Assembly (NCBI RefSeq): GCF_003260205.1
Contig: NZ_QERF01000007.1
Coordinates: 124,001-188,000, forward strand
Direction of reading: 5' to 3'
Source of the DNA: Winogradskyella tangerina
GTDB taxonomy: Bacteria; Bacteroidota; Bacteroidia; Flavobacteriales; Flavobacteriaceae
DNA: 64,000 nucleotides
Of the stretch, positions 24,140 to 32,481 are shown in pieces (positions within the stretch are counted from its first letter, which is position 1; each line of letters begins with the position of its first letter). The translations under genes and the position numbers were made by a program. The notes beneath the pieces were generated by a model that saw only the letters and a list, made by a program, of their open reading frames with translations, was not told the DNA's origin and did no database searches.

Positions 24140-25196
24140 TGTTGATGCTTAGTCTTACTTTAAATTGATCGCTGGTTTCACTTACTTCGAACTGATGGTT
24201 GTTAGGATATACCAAATTAAGGTTATTCTTGATATTTTCTAGTCCAACACCCGAATGTTTATCCCTAAGTTGATTATTGGTGTCTAAATTCTTATTAGTG
24301 ATAATAAATTCGAATTTAGAATTAGCTTGAGACATTGTAATTGTAATAGGTTGCTCAGTTTTACTGGTGTCTATTCCGTGCTTGTAACTGTTTTCTAACA
24401 AAGGAAGTAATAGCATTGGATAGATCTTGAAATCTTCATTTTCTATTTCCAATTCTAACTTTGTCGTGTTTGGTGTATTTACGCGATGATCTTGAAATGC
24501 AATATAATTTTTCAGTAGCTTGATCTCATCCTTCAATGAAACTTGCTCGTTGTCTGAATCGTAAATCACATAGCGCAGAATATCTGATAATTGTACAATG
24601 GCATTGGTAATGCCTTCTTTCTGTTCTAAGGCTAGTGCATAAATGACATTCAGCGAATTGAATAAGAAATGCGGGTTGATCTGAGCTCTAAGTGCCGAAA
24701 GTTGCGTTTCGATCTGTTGATTTTTGAGACGTAGAATTTTGTTTTCGCTTTTATTGAAGTAGAACCAATCTTCAGCTAATTTAATTAAGGTTGAAACCAC
24801 TAAAAAGATCGTGAATACAAAAAATATGTTCTCCTTAGTCAAATAAGAGATAAAGAAGAAACTTGTAAAAAGCAGATCTAAAATAGGCTCTAATAACCAA
24901 GTGCTCAAATATGCGAAGACCACCAAATTGAATATAAAGGCTAAAATATAGGCGATATAGCGTTCCTTTTTCAACAGCTTTGGCATTAAGACGTAAAAAT
25001 TAATTGAAGCGGGTATGGCTAAAGCAATCAAAAACGTAACGGTGTATATATAATCTATGGTTATTGGCTTATTTCCTTTAGAGAAAACAAACAATAAAAT
25101 CACAAAGGCCAAAGACCACAGAACACCATTGAATACAAGTGGTCTGTGGTAATTGGCTTTTCTTTCAAAAAGATTGATATTAAGGTTTTGCATCAT
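24126..25196 (-). CDS. LytS-type membrane sensor histidine kinase
   Basis: A 356-residue kinase: four to six hydrophobic helices in residues 20-140, a short coiled coil, the His_kinase (PF06580-like) motif AQINPHFLFNSLN with phospho-acceptor H176, and an ATPase domain ending in HSGVGLENIKNNL. No extra sensor domain is seen, so sensing is by the membrane part or a partner. The start overlaps the end of a lipoprotein gene by 17 bases and the end overlaps the response regulator gene, giving a lipoprotein-kinase-regulator operon. Confidence 0.92.
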   Translation of the reverse strand: MMQNLNINLFERKANYHRPLVFNGVLWSLAFVILLFVFSKGNKPITIDYIYTVTFLIALAIPASINFYVLMPKLLKKERYIAYILAFIFNLVVFAYLSTWLLEPILDLLFTSFFFISYLTKENIFFVFTIFLVVSTLIKLAEDWFYFNKSENKILRLKNQQIETQLSALRAQINPHFLFNSLNVIYALALEQKEGITNAIVQLSDILRYVIYDSDNEQVSLKDEIKLLKNYIAFQDHRVNTPNTTKLELEIENEDFKIYPMLLLPLLENSYKHGIDTSKTEQPITITMSQANSKFEFIITNKNLDTNNQLRDKHSGVGLENIKNNLNLVYPNNHQFEVSETSDQFKVRLSINNDNA

Positions 25197-25842
25197 GTGG
25201 ATTTAAGGTCATGATATCGTCATTATCCCATTTGTTTTCAAAATCAGCTTTCATAAACTTTCGTAGAAAGCTATGAAGTTCTTCGCTGTTCGATGTAAGT
25301 ACTAGATCTTCATCGATACCAACTTTTTCATGCTTTAAACGTATTTTCTGTTCATTAAATAAACGCTTAATAACAGACTCAGAGATCCAAGATAGTTTAA
25401 TACTACCGTCGTCATTAAAATCTACCTTTGCCGCAGAATGTGTTTTAAGAAGGTGTTGAGCCACCATACTATTTAAGCCACTATCTTCATAGTAGAATGG
25501 TGTGAAGTCTAAAAACAGATGATCATCTACTTTAAATGGCATTGCTATAAAAACAGCGTCGTCGTCTTTGGTAACATACTCAACAACATAAGAATCTTTA
25601 TAGCGTTCGTAGGCCTCTATGTCTTCTTTCATGAGTTTTGTTTGATCTTGGTTTTCTTTTTCCCACTCTGTTTTGAAGGATACAAACTTCCAGGTTTTTT
25701 TACTCTTGGTAATGTATTCACCTTCAAGACGGTCATCAAAAAATTGGGATTCTGCCGTATAAAATGGCTGGATTGACTTTACAATACACGAACTTAGTAG
25801 TAATGCTATTCCGATTAAAATAAATGAGGTCTTAAGTTTCAT
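25180..25842 (-). CDS. Lipoprotein coupled to the histidine kinase
   Basis: A 220-residue lipoprotein with lipobox LLSSC (C19). The mature sequence is acidic, with IQPFYTAESQFFDDRLEGEY and a Lys/Trp-rich strand KSKKTWKFVSFKTEW; later DHLFLDFTPFYYED suggests beta structure. I recognise no named family. Its 3' end overlaps the kinase start by 17 bases. Because it is translated with the kinase, it is a candidate periplasmic partner or signal input of the two-component system; that role is inferred from position only. Confidence 0.65.
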   Translation of the reverse strand: MKLKTSFILIGIALLLSSCIVKSIQPFYTAESQFFDDRLEGEYITKSKKTWKFVSFKTEWEKENQDQTKLMKEDIEAYERYKDSYVVEYVTKDDDAVFIAMPFKVDDHLFLDFTPFYYEDSGLNSMVAQHLLKTHSAAKVDFNDDGSIKLSWISESVIKRLFNEQKIRLKHEKVGIDEDLVLTSNSEELHSFLRKFMKADFENKWDNDDIMTLNPHDAKP

Positions 25843-25968
25843 AATGAGTTTTCTTTTAAAGTTTATGCTAAACTCTACATATACCTAAAGTATTACAATT
25901 TATTTCGACAAACACTGACCAACTCATGCCGAACACTTATGGTCTTATATTTTGAATTGATTTGTAGC

Positions 25969-26241
25969 TTAATAATGCCTTCTAATGGTCTTTCTAACTC
26001 TGAATAGACGATAGATGCCAATGGCGAGTATTATTGAAGACACAATGATGAGAATAATCCCAAATGATTTTAAGTCTGAAAAAAATTCTAGCTTAAGAAT
26101 GGTAACTCCCGTGCCAAGAATCACCAGAAAGGTTCTGAAGTAGGCCAGAAAGGTACGTTCATTGGCGAGCTTTGTGCGCTCTATAGCGAGCCAATCGCGC
26201 GTGATAAGGTTCTTATCTTGATTTTTAGAGGTGTCTGACAC
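25969..26241 (-). CDS. DUF202 family small membrane protein
   Basis: A 90-residue protein with the DUF202 signature DWLAIERTKLANERTFLAY in the N-terminal third, followed by two hydrophobic helices (about 32-50 and 57-76) and a basic end (RVRKTIRRHY). The same domain occurs in YidH and in vacuolar VTC chaperones; the bacterial function is unclear. Monocistronic. The transcription terminator of the next operon lies just upstream of it. Confidence 0.85.
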   Translation of the reverse strand: MSDTSKNQDKNLITRDWLAIERTKLANERTFLAYFRTFLVILGTGVTILKLEFFSDLKSFGIILIIVSSIILAIGIYRLFRVRKTIRRHY

Positions 26242-26273
26242 AGAATCGACTTTTAAGTTTAGATTTTAAATAT

Positions 26274-26298
26274 AAAAAAACCATCATAAAATGATGGT
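26274..26298 (-). terminator. Intrinsic terminator for the DoxX-DUF2807 operon
   Basis: Read on the minus strand: stem ACCATCAT, loop TTT, stem ATGATGGT, then a run of seven T. It lies about 20 bases past the DUF2807 stop codon, so it ends that operon. Confidence 0.85.
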
Positions 26299-26317
26299 CT
26301 CTTAATTCATATTTAGA

Positions 26318-27214
26318 TCAATCGAAGAGATCTACAACCTTGCCTTCGTCTTCCTTTTTGATGGTAATTAGCAATTTCCTGAAGCCCAAACTATTTACCT
26401 TATAAACCTTGGTACCAACCGACCAGTTTTCTTTGCGTTTGGTATTGGGCATCATTGGGAAGCCATAACTGAATTTCGACCCATCTGGTTTCGGACCCAC
26501 AACATAGAAATTATTTCGATTAGAGGAATTATTCTTAATCTTGAAGTTAATAAAAACAGCATCTGGGTTTTTAACTTCATCTTTTTCTGAAAGACTTAGA
26601 ACTTGACCTCCTTTTTTCTTGGTTACTTTGAAAGATTCGGGTTTCGATTGATATATCAACTTTCCATCATTTGAAACTTCTGCCCATAATGTATTGATTG
26701 GGTTGACCTGCACTTGTCCCCAACTCCAAAGATTTACATAAACATTTTCAGCTTCTGTGTTGAGGGCATTAACTTTAGCAAGCTCAGCACCAATTCTAAG
26801 TTCTTTGGTTTTACCTTCCACAGTGATATTTCCGATAGGCGCCATAATTTGTAAATAATCATTATCTAAATTCACGATCTTGGTGATATCGTGTGTACCA
26901 GTTTCAACACGTCTTAGATTTGGTGCTCCTATGGTAATTACTATCGATTTTGAAGGCGATATCCACTCTTTTTGATCAAGATGGAGTTGTCCATCAACGA
27001 CCTCTCTATCAATTAAGTCTAATAGGTTTTCGTCTGCCGTAATTGTTAGGTTTTCTTCAGCAGATTGGTCGATTGTGATCTTGGCATATAGATTAATTTT
27101 AATGGATTCTATGGTACTAACATCGTAAGATTTAGTTACGATCGTTTTGTTTCCTTTTACCTGGCCAAAGGCCAAATTTGTGAGTAGTATTACTAATAAG
27201 CTAATTCGTTTCAT
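26318..27214 (-). CDS. DUF2807 (head GIN domain) secreted protein
   Basis: A 298-residue exported protein (signal peptide MKRISLLVILLTNLAFGQ). The N-terminal 190 residues form a right-handed beta-helix-like GIN domain: ANVETVKI-style strands such as INLYAKITIDQSAEENLTIT, GNITVEGKTKELRIGAELAK and VNALNTEAENVYVNLWSWG. The C-terminal 100 residues (KKGGQVLSLSEKDE onward) form an extra domain. Such proteins sit in the envelope and probably bind or scaffold something; no enzyme motif is seen. It is the last gene of a four-gene operon, followed by a clear terminator. Confidence 0.82.
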   Translation of the reverse strand: MKRISLLVILLTNLAFGQVKGNKTIVTKSYDVSTIESIKINLYAKITIDQSAEENLTITADENLLDLIDREVVDGQLHLDQKEWISPSKSIVITIGAPNLRRVETGTHDITKIVNLDNDYLQIMAPIGNITVEGKTKELRIGAELAKVNALNTEAENVYVNLWSWGQVQVNPINTLWAEVSNDGKLIYQSKPESFKVTKKKGGQVLSLSEKDEVKNPDAVFINFKIKNNSSNRNNFYVVGPKPDGSKFSYGFPMMPNTKRKENWSVGTKVYKVNSLGFRKLLITIKKEDEGKVVDLFD

Positions 27215-27225
27215 GATTAATAATT

Positions 27226-27612
27226 TTAATTGTTTATTGTTTTTTGTTGTCCTTCAGGATTATTAAATATCCCTTCATAAATGATGGTTTCTGGTTGGTA
27301 TTCAAACTGAATACTTCTGTTATCTTGTCCTTCTAATTCAAATTCGCCGTTATTCACAAACTTGAACTGAATGCCATTAACTGCGGTCTTCTGAGAAAAA
27401 GTACCTTCATAAATACCATCGTTGTTGTCGTCGGTTAACGGCGCTGTGTCATTCCATGGGTTATCGGTAAAGTTTCCGCGTATCCCTACATTTTCAGGAT
27501 TTTCAACGCCTCTCATATCTATTTTGAACGTCACGGTTTTTGTATGTGTCTCCTGGACACAGCTTTGTGAGATTATGAATAAACAAAGGAGTACTGCTTT
27601 AAAATATTTCAT
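27226..27612 (-). CDS. Small lipoprotein with E-set/carbohydrate-binding-like fold
   Basis: A 128-residue lipoprotein with lipobox IISQSC (C18). The mature part TKTVTFKIDMRGVENPENVG then GNFTDNPWND and a DDNNDGIYEGTF turn look like the immunoglobulin-like early-set fold seen in CBM20/CBM48-type or glycogen-binding modules. Ligand unknown. It sits between the 161-residue secreted gene and DUF2807 in one operon with 2- to 11-base gaps. Confidence 0.6.
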   Translation of the reverse strand: MKYFKAVLLCLFIISQSCVQETHTKTVTFKIDMRGVENPENVGIRGNFTDNPWNDTAPLTDDNNDGIYEGTFSQKTAVNGIQFKFVNNGEFELEGQDNRSIQFEYQPETIIYEGIFNNPEGQQKTINN

Positions 27613-27614
27613 GA

Positions 27615-28100
27615 TTATTTAATTTTTTTATAGTTATAGGTGTTTCTAATTAATCGCTCTTTAGTATCGAGATAAACCACTTCTTTGGTAACCGAATATG
27701 TGCTATCTGTAAGCTTATGTGTTAAAATCATATCGGCTTTTCTATTGTCGTCCTTGCCAGTGTAAGTGGTCACTAAAGTTTTCATTCCGTTGTCTTCCGT
27801 AAAACTTACCACTTTCTCATTTCCAAAGTAAGTCCCGTTCTTTCTGATCTTAACAGTGCCCTTGTAATTTTTACTAGGCTCATAAGTGTATTGTACTTGC
27901 GTGATAATTTTGTCATTTTCAATTTTGAATTGCATCGTAGCTTCAACATCGGTTAGTTTTCCTGTTTGATAATCGGTGTAGGTTAAAGTGCCTTTCCAGC
28001 TGGTATTGTTGATACTTTCAAAATCTGAAATTTTAATGGTGTCTTGCGCAGAGATCATTGATCCAATGCATAGTAATACGATGGTAAATAATGTTTTCAT
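27615..28100 (-). CDS. Secreted lipocalin-like hypothetical protein
   Basis: A 161-residue exported protein (signal peptide MKTLFTIVLLCIGSMISAQ). The remainder is almost entirely alternating beta strands (SWKGTLTYTDYQTGK, KGTVKIRKNGTYFGNEKVV), consistent with a lipocalin-like barrel. No family is recognised. It follows doxX by 5 bases and precedes the small lipoprotein gene by 2 bases. Confidence 0.55.
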   Translation of the reverse strand: MKTLFTIVLLCIGSMISAQDTIKISDFESINNTSWKGTLTYTDYQTGKLTDVEATMQFKIENDKIITQVQYTYEPSKNYKGTVKIRKNGTYFGNEKVVSFTEDNGMKTLVTTYTGKDDNRKADMILTHKLTDSTYSVTKEVVYLDTKERLIRNTYNYKKIK

Positions 28101-28105
28101 AATAT

Positions 28106-28600
28106 TTATTTTAATTTTTTACTGATGAGATAATCAAGTCCGAAACGTCCCGAACCTAAAAAGAGATTATAGATGGCTACCCAAAGGAAGCCCATAGCAG
28201 GAAGCATTCCCCAAAGTCCTTGATTCCATTTTTGCATGAAAATGGCCGTTAGCATGGTACACATAATGAGGAAAGACGCTATTCTGGTTTTTAATCCTAA
28301 CATAAGAAATAAGCCGCCTACAGCTTCACTGAATGCACCCATCCATGCAAAGAAGACTGGTGCCATGGCGAATATTCCTCCGTAACTAGCTACATCTTCA
28401 GGGAACCAGGCAGATACTTCAAACAAGTTTAGGTTTTGGCTATCAGCCGTCCAAGGCATTCCAAATTTATCGGCTCCGAACATGGTAGTTAACCAAAGTC
28501 CACACAGAATTCTAGGGATGGCAAAAACAGCATCCATAAACCAGTGTTTTTGTGTCACTGGTGTAATAATGAATTTTAAAATTGGTTTTATTCGTGTCAT
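28106..28600 (-). CDS. DoxX family membrane protein
   Basis: A 164-residue inner-membrane protein with four helices and the DoxX pattern: IPRILCGLWLTTMFGADKF in helix 1, APVFFAWMGAFSEAVGGLFL in helix 2 and GLWGMLPAMGFLWVAIYNL toward the end. DoxX proteins are linked to redox or thiol-stress functions and to quinone reduction in archaea. It is the first gene of an operon with two secreted proteins and a GIN-domain protein, and three phased heptamers lie upstream. Confidence 0.85.
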   Translation of the reverse strand: MTRIKPILKFIITPVTQKHWFMDAVFAIPRILCGLWLTTMFGADKFGMPWTADSQNLNLFEVSAWFPEDVASYGGIFAMAPVFFAWMGAFSEAVGGLFLMLGLKTRIASFLIMCTMLTAIFMQKWNQGLWGMLPAMGFLWVAIYNLFLGSGRFGLDYLISKKLK

Positions 28601-28666
28601 AACAAAAGGGTTTAAATGTTTGATGACACAAATTTCGAGTAAGAATCTTCGGTGGGCGACTTATAA

Positions 28667-28704
28667 CGTCCTAGAGCGTCCTAAATACGATTTGAGACGT
28701 CTTA
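28667..28704. promoter_or_regulatory. Phased CGTCYTA repeats upstream of doxX (possible regulator site)
   Basis: CGTCCTA at 28667 and 28677 and CGTCTTA at 28698, with a weaker CGATTTG at 28688, give a spacing of 10, 11 and 10 bases, about one helical turn. The last copy runs into the stop codon of the AraC gene. The site lies 67-104 bases before the doxX start. No TAnnTTTG box is seen in that gap, so activation by a bound regulator is plausible. Confidence 0.4.
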
Positions 28705-29877
28705 ATTTACTTGAGTTTTTAAATATTCGGTAGGTGAGAGGTCGGTTAATTTTTTGAATACACGGTTGAAAGTAGCCTTGCTGTTAAACCCACATTCTTG
28801 AGCAATACCGAGTAATGAGAGCTGTTTGTGCTTGTCTTCTTTTAGCATTTGTTTGAATGCTTCGACTCGATATCCATTCACGAAGTCATTAAAATTCTTT
28901 TCAAATGCTGTATTGATGATCTCTGAAAGTTGACCGCGTGACATTTTTGCCATTTTGGCAAGATCCGACAGATTGAGTTCAGGATTTAGATAAACCTTTT
29001 CGTTTTCCATCAATTGCTTAACGGTTGCAATATCTTCATCTGAAATAGATTTGTCTTCTTCCATGATATTAGCATCCTCAGGAATACCAATCGACTTTGG
29101 TGAGAAGGTAAAATCTAGTTTGTTAAGCTTTGTGGTATCCGTAAAATAACCTTTCACACCAACATAAAGTGTAACAATGGCCATAGTGAGATTAAGCCAC
29201 CAGCGTTGTTCGTAACCTAGATCCATAAACCGAGATCCTATAATATCTTGAATGGTTCCATATAAAAAGAGTAAACTGAAAAGGATAAGAAAGCTCAAAA
29301 TCCAATTCAATTCTAGCTTGTAGGTATTCGAAAAATATTGAATGATCTTTTTTCTATAACTGTAAAACAACTGAAAGGTAAAGGCCAAATACATCAGCAT
29401 AAATGGCGTTTCCACATAACCCATTATCGCCTGAACATATTCTTCATCCAGTTCTATTTTTAGAATCCCATTTTGTGTTTCATGGAATCCGGGTTGCAAG
29501 GCATCGTAGGTATAAATGCTAAATCTGTAAATTATATATAGAAAGGCCAACGAAAAATGCCACCAATATTTTTTCTTAAAGGTAAAGTTAGAGGTGGTTA
29601 TAGACTTCACGTATAAATATATCAACGGTGCAATTCCGACGGCAATATTGATGAGGAAGTAGTTGATTTTTGTGGTTCTAAATTCATTATACCAACCCAT
29701 AAATCCTACGGTGTAGCATATTTGCGAGTAGCATGATAATAGCAGAATTAATCCAAGAAAGAGATCAGACAGATGTCTTTTTTTGTAATATCTAACAAAT
29801 AGTAATATCACAAAAATCATCCCTTGTAACACAAGGATTAACAACGGAAGACTGTGCCTGTTAAAATCTGGAAACAT
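28702..29877 (-). CDS. AraC-family regulator with membrane-embedded N-terminus
   Basis: A 391-residue protein with seven to eight hydrophobic helices in residues 1-255 and a C-terminal AraC-type double helix-turn-helix: LSDLAKMAKMSRGQLSEIIN, then NDFVNGYRVEAFKQML, and finally GIAQECGFNSKATFNRVFKK. This 7TM-AraC arrangement is common in Bacteroidota and would let a membrane sensor bind DNA directly. It probably controls the adjacent doxX operon, but this is inferred from position. It is flanked by E1 dehydrogenase upstream (37-base gap) with a 23-base palindrome in between. Confidence 0.88.
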   Translation of the reverse strand: MFPDFNRHSLPLLILVLQGMIFVILLFVRYYKKRHLSDLFLGLILLLSCYSQICYTVGFMGWYNEFRTTKINYFLINIAVGIAPLIYLYVKSITTSNFTFKKKYWWHFSLAFLYIIYRFSIYTYDALQPGFHETQNGILKIELDEEYVQAIMGYVETPFMLMYLAFTFQLFYSYRKKIIQYFSNTYKLELNWILSFLILFSLLFLYGTIQDIIGSRFMDLGYEQRWWLNLTMAIVTLYVGVKGYFTDTTKLNKLDFTFSPKSIGIPEDANIMEEDKSISDEDIATVKQLMENEKVYLNPELNLSDLAKMAKMSRGQLSEIINTAFEKNFNDFVNGYRVEAFKQMLKEDKHKQLSLLGIAQECGFNSKATFNRVFKKLTDLSPTEYLKTQVN

Positions 29878-29882
29878 AAAGA

Positions 29883-29905
29883 CATCTAGGTTTAAAACCT
29901 AAATG
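29883..29905. promoter_or_regulatory. 23-base imperfect palindrome between E1 and the AraC gene
   Basis: Arms CATCTAGGTTT and AAACCTAAATG around a single central base, matching at 10 of 11 positions. It ends 6 bases before the AraC start codon. No T-run follows on the minus strand, so it is not an obvious terminator; an operator or RNA stem is more likely. Confidence 0.4.
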
Positions 29906-29913
29906 TATAGGAA

Positions 29914-32325
29914 TTATCTCAATTTTGGAAAATCAATAGGGCTCAATTCGTGCATCACGTCGTAAACGGCTTCAAAAATATCCTCCACTGATGGTTTTGA
30001 GAAATAATCACCATCTGAACCATAGGCAGGGCGATGAGGCTTAGCTGCTAATGTTTTAGGCTGGCTATCTAAATGTATAAATGCGTTTTGCTCATTCAAG
30101 ATTTGATCTAAAATGTAAGCTGATGCGCCACCCTTAACATCTTCATCTATAACCATAACACGATTGGTTTTGGCTATACTTTTAACGATATCGTGATTAA
30201 GGTCGAACGGCAATAAGGACTGTACATCAATAATTTCTACGTCAATACCAACTTCTAACAATTCCTGAGCAGCTTGTTCTACTAATCTTAGGGTAGAACC
30301 GTAAGACACCAGTGTTATATCGTCACCTTCCTTAATCGTTTCAACAACGCCGATAGGTGTTTTGAATTCACCTATATTACTAGGCATTTTTTCCTTAAGG
30401 CGATAACCATTCAGGCATTCTACGATCAATGCAGGTTCGTCGCTTTCCAGAAGGGTATTATAAAAACCTGCAGCCTTAGTCATATTCCGAGGTACCAGAA
30501 TATTTATTCCTCTAATAAGATTTAAAATACCACCCATTTGAGAACCAGAATGCCATATGCCTTCAAGGCGGTGCCCACGGGTTCTTACAATTAATGGTGC
30601 CTTTTGGCGACCGAGGGTTCTATACTGAACTGTGGCCAGATCATCACTCATAATTTGGAGTGCATAAAGAAGGTAATCTAAATATTGAATTTCAGCAATA
30701 GGTCTTAACCCACGCATGGCCATACCGATACCTTGACCAATGATGGTAGCTTCTCTAATTCCGGTATCTGACACTCTTAATTCACCAAATTTTTCTTGAA
30801 GTCCTTCAAGACCTTGATTTACATCGCCAATATACCCTGCGTCTTCACCAAATACTAAGGCTTCTGGATATTTATTGAAAATGGCTTCGAAATTATCTCT
30901 AAGTACGATTCTTCCATCTACTTCTTCAGGATTTGAATCGTATGTTGGTGAAATTTCAGATTGGTTTATAGCCTTCAGATCAGATTGGCTATATAAATGC
31001 GAACTGTATTTTGGTTGAATTATTTCGATATAATGATTAATCCAATTCTGCAATGCTTGTTTTTCAGGAGTATTTTCAGAAATCAAATAACGCAAAGCTT
31101 TACGTGCTGTAGATAAAATATCTTTTCGTAAAGGTTCGTCGATATGATCGAGGTCATTTTTCAACTTATTGATAAATGCACCATTTGAACTTGACGATGC
31201 CGCGTTATTCAAGAGGGTAATCACATTTTGCTTTTCTGCTAAAATCGGCTTAATGAACTTTGCCCATGCATTTTTCTTTCCATCTCTAACTGCTTTTTTG
31301 ATCTCTTTTTCGAGAGTAGTTAATTCCTCGTCTGAAGCGATATTATTAGCAATCATCCATTTACGCATTTGCGCATTACAATCGTACTCGGTTTCCCAAG
31401 CCAATCGATCTTGATCTTTATAACGCTCATGAGATCCTGAAGTGGAATGTCCCTGTGGTTGTGTTAACTGCTGCACGTGGATCATCACAGGTACATGTTC
31501 CTTACGAGACACTTGGGCAGCTCTTTGATACGTATCTATCAATTCGGCATAATTCCAACCATTAACTCTAAATATTTCATATCCGTCGTTATGTTCATCA
31601 CGCTGGAATCCTTTTAAAATTTCAGATATATTTTCTTTTGTAGTTTGATGCTTAGCATGAACTGAAATTCCGTATTCATCATCCCATATACTGATTACCA
31701 TTGGTACCTGTAATACTCCGGCCGCATTGATCGTTTCAAAGAATAGACCTTCGCTGGTACTTGCATTTCCGATCGTTCCCCAGGCAATTTCATTACCATT
31801 TTTTGAGAATTTGGTAGTATCTATGCCATATACATTACGGTAGATTTTCGATGCTTGGGCTAGTCCAAGTAATCTTGGCATTTGTCCGGCAGTCGGTGAA
31901 ATATCTGAACTAGAATTTTTTTGTTGCGTAAGATCTTTCCAATGACCGTCGGCGTCTAAACTGTGCGTTGCAAAATGCCCACCCATCTGACGACCAGCTG
32001 ACATCGGTTCTTCTTCGAGATCTGTATTAGCGTAAAGACCAGCAAAAAACTGCTCAATAGTTAACTCACCAATAGCCATCATGAAGGTTTGGTCGCGGTA
32101 ATATCCAGATCTAAAGTCTCCGTTTTCAAAAGCCTTTGCCCATGCAATTTGTGGTACTTCCTTTCCATCACCAAAAATTCCAAATTTAGCCTTGCCTGTC
32201 AAAACTTCCCGACGTCCCAACAGACTACATTCACGACTTGTGACGGCTAATTTGTAATCATTGATTACTTCAGCTTTAAAATCTTCAAATGTAATTTCTG
32301 TTTTTGTATCTGGATTCGTCTTCAT
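29914..32325 (-). CDS. Fused alpha/beta E1 of a 2-oxoacid dehydrogenase
   Basis: A single 803-residue polypeptide holding both E1 subunits of a thiamine-diphosphate 2-oxoacid dehydrogenase (branched-chain/pyruvate type). The alpha half (1-400) has the TPP/Mg site segment GNASTSEGLFF and WDDEYGIS; the beta half (from about 470) has LVFGEDAGYIGDVNQG, RPIAEIQYLDYLLYAL and the C-terminal transketolase-like VVETIKEGDDITLVSYGS and VMVIDEDVKGGAS. The start is ATG 32325, because the longer frame at 32349 begins inside the promoter. Exact substrate is uncertain. Confidence 0.9.
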   Translation of the reverse strand: MKTNPDTKTEITFEDFKAEVINDYKLAVTSRECSLLGRREVLTGKAKFGIFGDGKEVPQIAWAKAFENGDFRSGYYRDQTFMMAIGELTIEQFFAGLYANTDLEEEPMSAGRQMGGHFATHSLDADGHWKDLTQQKNSSSDISPTAGQMPRLLGLAQASKIYRNVYGIDTTKFSKNGNEIAWGTIGNASTSEGLFFETINAAGVLQVPMVISIWDDEYGISVHAKHQTTKENISEILKGFQRDEHNDGYEIFRVNGWNYAELIDTYQRAAQVSRKEHVPVMIHVQQLTQPQGHSTSGSHERYKDQDRLAWETEYDCNAQMRKWMIANNIASDEELTTLEKEIKKAVRDGKKNAWAKFIKPILAEKQNVITLLNNAASSSSNGAFINKLKNDLDHIDEPLRKDILSTARKALRYLISENTPEKQALQNWINHYIEIIQPKYSSHLYSQSDLKAINQSEISPTYDSNPEEVDGRIVLRDNFEAIFNKYPEALVFGEDAGYIGDVNQGLEGLQEKFGELRVSDTGIREATIIGQGIGMAMRGLRPIAEIQYLDYLLYALQIMSDDLATVQYRTLGRQKAPLIVRTRGHRLEGIWHSGSQMGGILNLIRGINILVPRNMTKAAGFYNTLLESDEPALIVECLNGYRLKEKMPSNIGEFKTPIGVVETIKEGDDITLVSYGSTLRLVEQAAQELLEVGIDVEIIDVQSLLPFDLNHDIVKSIAKTNRVMVIDEDVKGGASAYILDQILNEQNAFIHLDSQPKTLAAKPHRPAYGSDGDYFSKPSVEDIFEAVYDVMHELSPIDFPKLR

Positions 32326-32348
32326 TAGGGTACAAAGTTGTGAAGCCA

Positions 32349-32356
32349 CAAAGGTA
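32349..32356 (-). promoter_or_regulatory. -7 box TACCTTTG (with -33 TTG) of the E1 gene
   Basis: TACCTTTG on the minus strand is preceded by TTG with a 20-base spacer, a full Bacteroidota promoter. It covers the codon at 32349, which rules out translation from there and fixes the start at ATG 32325. Confidence 0.75.
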
Positions 32357-32481
32357 CTAAATCATGCGGTTTTATGCAATAGCTAAAACTGTTATAAAAT
32401 TGAATTATTCGCAATTAAAAGTTAAATAATTAAAATAATAATTAAAAATATTTAAATAATTAACATTTAAGTGAGAATATG

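Noticed and set aside
32400..32480. Extremely AT-rich stretch of ATT/AAT runs as a possible replication or attachment site
   Set aside because: No DnaA-box cluster, repeat unit or neighbouring replication gene; it looks like an ordinary AT-rich promoter-upstream region.
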